Positions 57,228 through 64,000 of a DNA stretch of 64,000 nucleotides are shown here, one piece after another. The stretch spans positions 62,001-126,000 of the forward strand of contig MU405273.1 in NCBI GenBank assembly GCA_022836615.1. The letters are read 5' to 3'. Both the position numbers and the translations under genes were made by a program. Each line of letters begins with the position of its first letter. Position 1 is the first letter of the stretch. This stretch comes from Annulohypoxylon bovei var. microspora (lineage: Eukaryota > Ascomycota > Sordariomycetes > Xylariales > Hypoxylaceae). The notes under the pieces are model-generated. The model saw only the letters and a list, made by a program, of their open reading frames with translations, searched no databases and was not told the DNA's origin.

Positions 57228-60200
57228 GGTGGGCTAAATGAGCCAGAAATCCGGCTCAGCTAGTGATAGGTATCGTGTCTCCTGAAGTTTGAAATTGCTA
57301 TGAATTGGATGTTCGCGCTAGGAAGTGAGAAGCCACAGGTCTACCTGCGCATGCATCAGGAGTTTATGTGATGGTGATCTCGTCAACAGATACCGATGAG
57401 CCTGTAGGTCTTACGTAGCCCAACATGCCCTCTCGGAGAGGACAGCCGGTTCCACGGAGCAGCTTTGAGATTGCTAATGGATAGATTTGTACGACGAGCT
57501 GCTACGAGGCCGGATTTGGGGACATGTATCCGTCGCAAGTTGCGAACGTCGTTTCAGGAGTAAACCGCTTCTATCTGCTTGTCGAAAGAAGCAGGTAACT
57601 TCAGAGAAATTTCAATGCAACGCCGTCGATCAGTCCACTTGATATATCAATCCCAATTGGGAACAAGAAGTCCTATCCGTCTGAGAAACCTGAGCTATCC
57701 TAGACTTGCATCAACACCTTCAAATATTTAACCGAGAATAAGTGTCCGAAATACTGATGCCCATGAATTAAATAAGGAAATCGATAGTCCAACAAGCGCA
57801 GTCTCAGAGGTGGAGAGGTAAAGGTAGTGGAGGGGCGCAACGTTGATATCGATGATTTAAATCCGATTAATCGACGAGTTTGTGGCGTTCCCACATCTGC
57901 TTTTTGCGAGTCTTATAATCCGATTCCTATCCAGAGGTTCGGGATCAAAATGGAACTCGAGTTCACACGGTGATTCGGGTCGTGATACGAGACAACAAAA
58001 TAAGGCGGCCTTGCTTCTACATATATAAATCCTGTATACCCTGGGTTCTTACATGTCTTAAGTAAGTAGGTAGTTCGACTCGATCGTAAGAGGGAATATT
58101 TCCCCATGCCGGTCTTATGAGGGCCTCAGCTAGGATACCCAGAATATGTACGACACGGAAAATGTCAACGTGGGGAATGCTACCTAGGGGGTTTATCAGT
58201 ACAAGGTTAGGGTCTATACGTGGTGTATTCTGGAACATTGCCCGTAAGTATGACCGCGCTGTAGTTTGATTGGCTCTTTACCACGGTGCATCGGTTCTGA
58301 TATCCCTGGAGTTGATATACATACAGTACATATGGATCCTAGTCGCATGGCGTTGCATATCTTTGCGTACCTAATGGGTCCTTCTAGATCAGATGCCTTT
58401 TAAGGACATCGAAGCTACGATTCGACCAGGGCTCCTAGAACTCCCAACTGACTAATAGAATCTATCGATTTTGATGCAATCGGCCCCTCTTGAAAAACTG
58501 CATATGAAGCTTAGGTAGGTGTAGTACGTCTACCACAGCCATTCCAGTCCGTACCTACCTGCATAGGCTTCCTGGGGTAACCCGCTCTCTAAGCGTACCT
58601 ACCTACATGTACATAGTAGGCTAGGTAGGTAGGCTAAGTAGATGGTTTTCTTTCTTTTCAGAGATGGCAAGTAGGTAGATACTAGGTAGCTGTTGACATA
58701 GGAATCGAAGCATGTTCGCTAGGACCCCGGATTTAGGAGGGCAAGGTACAGTAGAGGAAGAACCGATCAATGCCTTACGCCCGGTCCTTAGAGTTGCATG
58801 CGTATCGAATGTCGACAACCTTGGCGCTTTATCAAGGGCTGAAGCTTGCATTAGCACCTGGGCAACGTTTGGTACGATAGTAATTGCATGATGCTATGGC
58901 TAGCTAGGAAATCGCCAAGATTAACGTAATCAAACGAAAATTGTCGGAATAACAAGCTTCGGCCGTATGTTTATAAGACAGCATATATATATATATATTT
59001 GAATAAAAGAGTAGATGAGAATGTTACGAAGCCTCGCTGGTATTGCATTGTGTATCTGTTATTGGTAAATTCTAAGAAGCTAAGTTGGTGAAGTTACCAA
59101 TTTAACTAGGAGATTAGGCGAATTTGATTGAAAAAACTTTATATACGGATAGCAAAGATAAAGAAAATAGGGTTCCAAGGTCCCACAACGACAGCGACAA
59201 GGGTCTGTGCAGGGCTGTCTTAGCGCCTAACTAAATAGCCTAGATCCCCTAACATCCCCATACCCCATTCTGCCCATTCTCTAAATAGACTAAACAGGAA
59301 CTAAATAGAATGATATCACGAAACTTTACAACTTTAAGACGATTATCTAGCTACTAATAGCTAGGGCTACCAAGGTATGTATATACATACCTAGTAGTAC
59401 AGTATGGCATCTTCCAATTTATAACTAGTAATAGTCATTATCAACTTACCTCACAGCTAACAGATAACCTCCAAGGCTTAGAAATGCTCACCGACATGCC
59501 CAATGTTAGCATCCATCTTTCCCCGAACATCCCTTACTTCTACACCGTCAGAAGCGGCCATGACACGCCCAAATCGGCACCGGTATTTTAGAAGGCCTTA
59601 CTTATGTAGGTAGGTAGATACACGGATTTATGTTGATCAGCCATGTTGGCTGTTTGGCTGTTTGGCTTATTATATTTCTTAAGAATTTCTTATCGTGTCA
59701 TATTACTTCTTGTTTTCAGCTTTCAATTACCAGCCGAAGCTTCCGACCTAGGTTCCAGGTACTATGTAGATGCGCCAAAGCTAAGGAGATTACATCGATG
59801 ATTGACGGGAGCCTGCATCGAATGAGACCGACCGACTGGGCCGACTCTGACAAGATGTCTCTGCCTTTATCAGCTAGCCCTTTTCCTCCCGTGCCGAATA
59901 TCTCTGTCTCACTCTCTGTAGTCAATTTTTCTGGAGCGGTAGTTAAAGGGTGACCCCAAATTCTTACATTACGTACACGTTCGACCTCATTTTCCCGAGA
60001 ACTTAGTAATGATCCGGATCGGGAAAAGAGAGCTCTCGAAAAGATGCCGGATAGTGGATCATCATAACAGACGTTTGAATATTGACGCGAAGCTTGATGG
60101 GTTACATCAATACCACCTGGACAAATTTCTCGGGCTCGCCAGTGGAGTAAGCCGCAGTACGACCTCCTCTGCCCCTTGTGTTTTACTATTCGCATGTGTT

Positions 60201-60616
60201 AAGAGGTACAGCATATACTTCTTATCTCCATTTCGAAATAAGTCCATTGCATCTACGAGTATGACCGCCCTCCGCTACTCCGTGGCGAGCTGGAATTAAG
60301 TATTACGAAATTTGGGCATCAATGGGCTATCTAGATAGACGCTTCAGCTCTGCTTGTAGTAAGGCACAAATTTGCATATCGGGAAATTTTATTAACTACC
60401 TTGCTCAATCGTCGGAATATGCTATTAGCTATTAATCTGACAGGATGGCAAATAATTGTTCATCGATGCCAGTATTCATCTGCGATCAGTAGTGGGTATC
60501 AGTAAATGCTCTCGGTCTCACACAGCAACAGCATCAAGTTTTAGACATTCCTAGCGAAGAAATCAAACAAACTCCGTATTGCCACCGCATACTCGTTCGT
60601 ATCTTAGACTCCCCCA
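57228..60616. other. Long intergenic region, no gene supported
   Basis: About 3.4 kb between two minus-strand genes; the promoter of the DUF8004-like gene is at the left. Dense GGTAGGTA/CCTACCTA words at 58510-58680 and 59605-59620, an (AT)n run near 58984-58998. A 159-codon minus-strand frame (60195-59716) and smaller ones near 57700-58240 have no recognisable domain. Confidence 0.5.
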
Positions 60617-61464
60617 TTACACCTTTGCCGACGAGACACGGAGTCCTAGCTTTTTGCAGCGTTCTTGGAAGCTCGCAACAGAGGCGGTTGTAGAGTTAGG
60701 CTCGGCATGACGCGACTTCTCCTCTGTACGTGTCTGAGACGAAGTGAAGGCAGTAGTGTGTGGTTCAGCATTTGCTAAAGAAGGCATTCCAAGAGAAGTC
60801 GACCGCTGGGAAAGCATTGAAATGTTAGGGTTAGGGACCAAGGCCTTGGAAGCCTGAGCTTGAGCTTGAGCGCGTGTGGACGGGCCTTCGTCATGATTGG
60901 CCTTTGCGACAGCAGTGATGGCTTTCTTTGGGAAGGGTGGCCTAGTTCCTGCCTTCTCCGGGCTCAATTCCTCTCCTATCATTCCTTGTCGTTGTTAGTA
61001 CCAAAAATCAAATATCACTTGCTTACAGCCATCAGACGTGCTTCTACTTACTGCCAGCAATCTTTCTCACCAACATCAAGTATTGTTGGTAGGGGTCCGT
61101 CTGCTGCTCGAGGTCCACAGCATCATAGGCGTCGAACCACAGGCGAATGAGTAGGATACCTTCACGGACTCGGTGCTTGATTTGCGTCTCGGCAAACCCA
61201 GCGAGGAACCCCCACATACCGGTATCGTCGATTGGACCGGAGTAGATGACTAGAACTTGGTCAGTAGACAGTACTTGGGCGCCTACTAGGTAGTTTACTA
61301 GGTATGCTTTGAGGAAAACTAACTATTGTTGGGAGGAAAATACTTAGCTTTGGTTGTGTTAGTAGGACGAACAAATATTTCGTATATGGGCGGACAATAG
61401 ACATACATGTATATTTCTGTTTGCCATTTCCATTGGGGGCAAAACTCATAGAAGATGAACTCAT
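60617..61464 (-). CDS. Small hypothetical protein, three exons
   Basis: Exons 61464-61407, 61285-61052 and 60984-60617 give 219 residues. Introns: donor GTATGT with acceptor ACCTAG, and donor GTAAGT with branch TACTAAC and acceptor ACAAG; both joins keep the frame. I do not recognise a family. The middle exon encodes a compact, probably folded part (VLVIYSGPIDDTGMWGFLAG, then AETQIKHRVREGILLIRLWF). The C-terminal half is Ser/Thr/Ala-rich and disordered, with an AQAQAQAS repeat, ending in a short CKKLGLRVSSAKV segment. No signal peptide. Exon 2 looks genuinely coding; the first exon is the weakest part. Confidence 0.65.
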
Positions 61465-62417
61465 TGTAAAGACGTCTCAATGATTATTCTTGCGGATATC
61501 TTTGCTCGAGGATAGCAACCGGCTTTTCTGCACAACAACAATCTGTGATGGGACACGATGCTCAGTAGTTGGAGTTTCGCGCCGCGGTGTCTCAAATGCG
61601 AAGCTGTGTTAAATTAGCCCACGCTTCTAAAGTATCAATCGTGACTCGTGGTGTAGCTGTGACGACAGATATGGGAATGCAAGAAAGTCCAATGCGTAAA
61701 AGTTGTGACCGGGATTAGGGAAAGAATAAACGTTAGGTAAATGTACGATGTGAAAGTAAAAGAAGTATTTACATGGACCTAACGGGGAAGGAAAGGCAAG
61801 ATCAATGGGATGTTTGCACGAAGCAATTAGAAGGTTTACTTGCCAAAGATAAAGAAGTACCTACCTATGCACTCGTGAATTTTGACTCGCGAATGTTCGG
61901 TTACTTTCGTTGCAATTGAACATTGAGAGCAAAAACATGCATTAAGTACCTAGGATAGCGACACGTCTCTAGCCTATGTACCTAGTAGTTAGAATCAAAG
62001 AAGTAAATAGAAGGAGCTAGTGTTAATAAGCGGTATTAACTACCTATGTATTAAACGGATATGTGGGTAGCGCCGACATGAATGGTGATTGGGGACGAAA
62101 AGGTTGCCAAGATAATCGGAGGTGGCAGCATTGGATGCTCCTACTTGTACCTACTATGAAACACGATCGAAAACAGCCCTGGAGCTACTTTCTTATACAT
62201 GGGTCGTACCTGACAATTATTTCATTCTATTCTATATCTGAGCAGGTGCCTATGGATGCATGTGCCTTAACGGTAGGTACCTTACTACCTAGGTACGCAA
62301 CCTTGGAAGTTTCACCTACCTACCTCATCATCTTAACATTTACTAATGTGGAATGATGACATCTTATAATAACCTTGGATCCGATATCCTCATTCTACAT
62401 ATCATCGTAGGTTTTAC
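61465..62417. other. Intergenic spacer
   Basis: About 0.95 kb between two minus-strand genes. ACCTAGGT and CCTACCTACC words near 62285-62325. A 97-codon plus-strand frame (62063-62356) is not supported. Confidence 0.5.
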
Positions 62418-64000
62418 TTAAACTTCGCTTTTACTAGTACCCTCCAGTTCTACCGCACCATGGATTTTCGAATCGGAGATCGATATATTATCAACCACCT
62501 TTTCGATATTGCTGTGAATATTGGCGCCAGCAGGTCCAGCACGTTCAAAAGATCGGCCACGCTTCTCCGGACCCAGCGCAGCCGTCACTACAATACCGAC
62601 CGCGACGATCGCAAGAGCAATGCCCATAGTCGGCCCATAGCCATCGACTAACTTCCCGCTCTTGCTAGAGACGAAGTGGCTTTCGGAAATGGCATTGACG
62701 ATCTGGGCCGCTGGAGAAGACACCATGTTACCCAGCTGGTACGCGAGACCTGGAAAAGTCGATCGGTAAGCCGGCGGCGATAGTTCGTTAAGATGGATAG
62801 GGACCACGCCCCAAGCTCCCTGGACGAAGAACTGAATCATAAACCCGGAAGCCGAGAGGCCTGATTCGGTCGTAGGCAGAATCCAGGCTGGCACGAGGCA
62901 GCAGCTGATCAACGTAGCACCGACGATAGCTCGACGACGACCGATAAACTGGGAGAGGTAGCCAATGATGGTGCCACCGACACACGCTCCCGTATTCATG
63001 AGGATACTAGCGCGCGTCGCAGCATCGTTGGCAAGCTCCTTCGACTCTAGCATAAACGTGGTGTAGCTATCTTGGCTCGTATGTGCATAGTAATTGAACC
63101 AAGTCATAAGAATGACGCAGTACACGCACATACGCCACTCCTTAGCAAGCATAGATTTCGTCTCCGTCCAGAAATCGCCCGCTGAAATATGGCGACCGGC
63201 TGCCTTAGAAGCTCTGAATTGCTCCGATTCGGGAAAGCAGCAACGGAGGAGTCCGGCAGAGATAGAAAGAGCAGCGGCGATCCAGAAGACAGTCTTCCAA
63301 GTATCCGTCGCCCCGCCAACACCGAGGTTCACGCACGCCGCAAGAACATAACCAAGAGCGTAACCTTGCTGCAGAATGCCGCTCATAAGGCCACGTGACT
63401 CTGTTCTTTTTTAGTCGATATGTTAGTATAGGTAATGTAGGTGTTCAGAAATGTACGAAAACTTACGGGCAGTTCTCGAGAGCCATGGCCACAGCATTAC
63501 CATATACGCCACCCATAAATAGGCCGAACAGAGAGCGGACAGCTAGGAACTCTTCAAATGTTGCGCTGTAGATTGTTGCAATTTGCAAGAGGCCGAGAAC
63601 GATCAAGTTAGCGACCATCGGCCATTTCCGACCAAATCGATCACCAAGCAGACCAAAGACGGCAGCGCCGACAGATCGCAGAAGCAGGGTCAAGGTAATG
63701 GCAGTGGCAATGTCCGTCTTGGTACGTTCGTAATAGTTCGACAACTTAACAGTTTGGATTGCTAGCGCGTGAAAGTCGAAGGCATCGGCAGTCCATGCAT
63801 ACATGCCCACGAGGAAATAAATCCAGTTCTTAGCACTCAAAAGCATGAAAAGCGAGATGGGATTTCTGAGTCTCTCAGGAGCCTGCCATTCCGTATGGGA
63901 TTCACCAAGTTCATTCGTGACGACAACTCTCTGCTTCCATCGAAAGAGGTCACCCCACGACTGTCTCGCAGAAGCGAAGATGCCCTTTGCAAGGGGATCC
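62418..64000 (-). CDS. JEN1-type monocarboxylate/proton symporter, 3' part
   Basis: Plasma-membrane MFS importer of lactate, pyruvate or related carboxylates. Two exons seen: 64000-63467 (open at the window edge) and 63405-62418, together 506 residues; the start lies outside. The intron has donor GTAAGT, branch TACTAAC and acceptor AAAAAAG and joins ALENCP to TESRGLMSGILQQGYALGY, as in the family. Other marks: YAWTADAFDFHAL in TM1, LLGDRFGRKWPM (motif A) and FNYYAHTSQDSYTTF, which fits the JEN signature N-x-x-S/T-H-x-S/T-Q-D-x-x-x-T except that Ala stands at the first S/T. Substrate preference within the JEN group cannot be set. Confidence 0.92.

Noticed and set aside
59716..60195. 159-codon minus-strand frame
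   Set aside because: No recognisable motif and mixed composition; could be a lineage-specific gene but nothing supports it.

Overview
The window reads as nuclear DNA of a filamentous ascomycete (Pezizomycotina, most likely a sordariomycete). Genes are broken by short introns (about 50-165 nt) with GTATGT/GTAAGT-type donors and CTAAC/CTAAT branch sites. The proteins are typically fungal: a HET-domain protein, a DUF8004-type protein, a LaeA-like methyltransferase, an MpaB-type oxygenase, a JEN-type transporter and a short heme-thiolate peroxidase. Intergenic DNA is long, moderately AT-rich and scattered with ACCTAGGT/GGTAGGTA words. No bacterial operons, rRNA, tRNA or CRISPR were seen. Exon borders are deduced from splice signals plus reading-frame and family continuity, not from transcripts.

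Layout. 0-4.4 kb: 5' part of mitochondrial elongation factor G (MEF1, cut by the window edge) and a probable GPI-anchored aspartic protease. 4.4-8 kb: nothing convincing. 8-28 kb is the accessory part: an intact DHA2-type MFS exporter, a decayed APH-like kinase gene hidden in apparently empty DNA, a HET-domain gene, a secreted unspecific-peroxygenase-like enzyme, a second DHA2-type MFS gene that looks broken, an SDR, an AT-rich repeat island, a DJ-1/PfpI protein and a secreted gamma-glutamyltranspeptidase. 29-32.7 kb: an unrecognised nuclear-type protein and a 1.04 kb repeat element with 16-bp terminal inverted repeats. 32.7-38.5 kb: a nine-exon LaeA/UMTA-like methyltransferase with a 13-nt exon, and an MpaB-type (DUF2236) oxygenase. 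39-49 kb is mostly housekeeping: PIG-S/GPI17, a FAT1-type very-long-chain acyl-CoA synthetase, DPH2 and a MARVEL membrane protein. 51.9-64 kb: a secreted M20-type amidohydrolase, a 1014-residue DUF8004-like protein, a small orphan protein and a JEN1-type carboxylate transporter running off the end.

How the genes relate. Most are independent single genes. The only group resembling a small metabolic neighbourhood is 18.4-22.8 kb (peroxygenase-like enzyme, MFS, SDR), but its transporter appears inactivated and there is no synthase backbone, so a gene cluster is not claimed. The methyltransferase and MpaB-type oxygenase are also of secondary-metabolism type without a backbone gene here.

The most unusual material is the pair of composite repeat islands (23.5-24.5 kb and 30.5-31.5 kb). 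Each has short palindromic words near both ends, internal tandem repeats, a TATA-like box, and the same 15-bp word. They may be two non-autonomous elements of one undescribed type.
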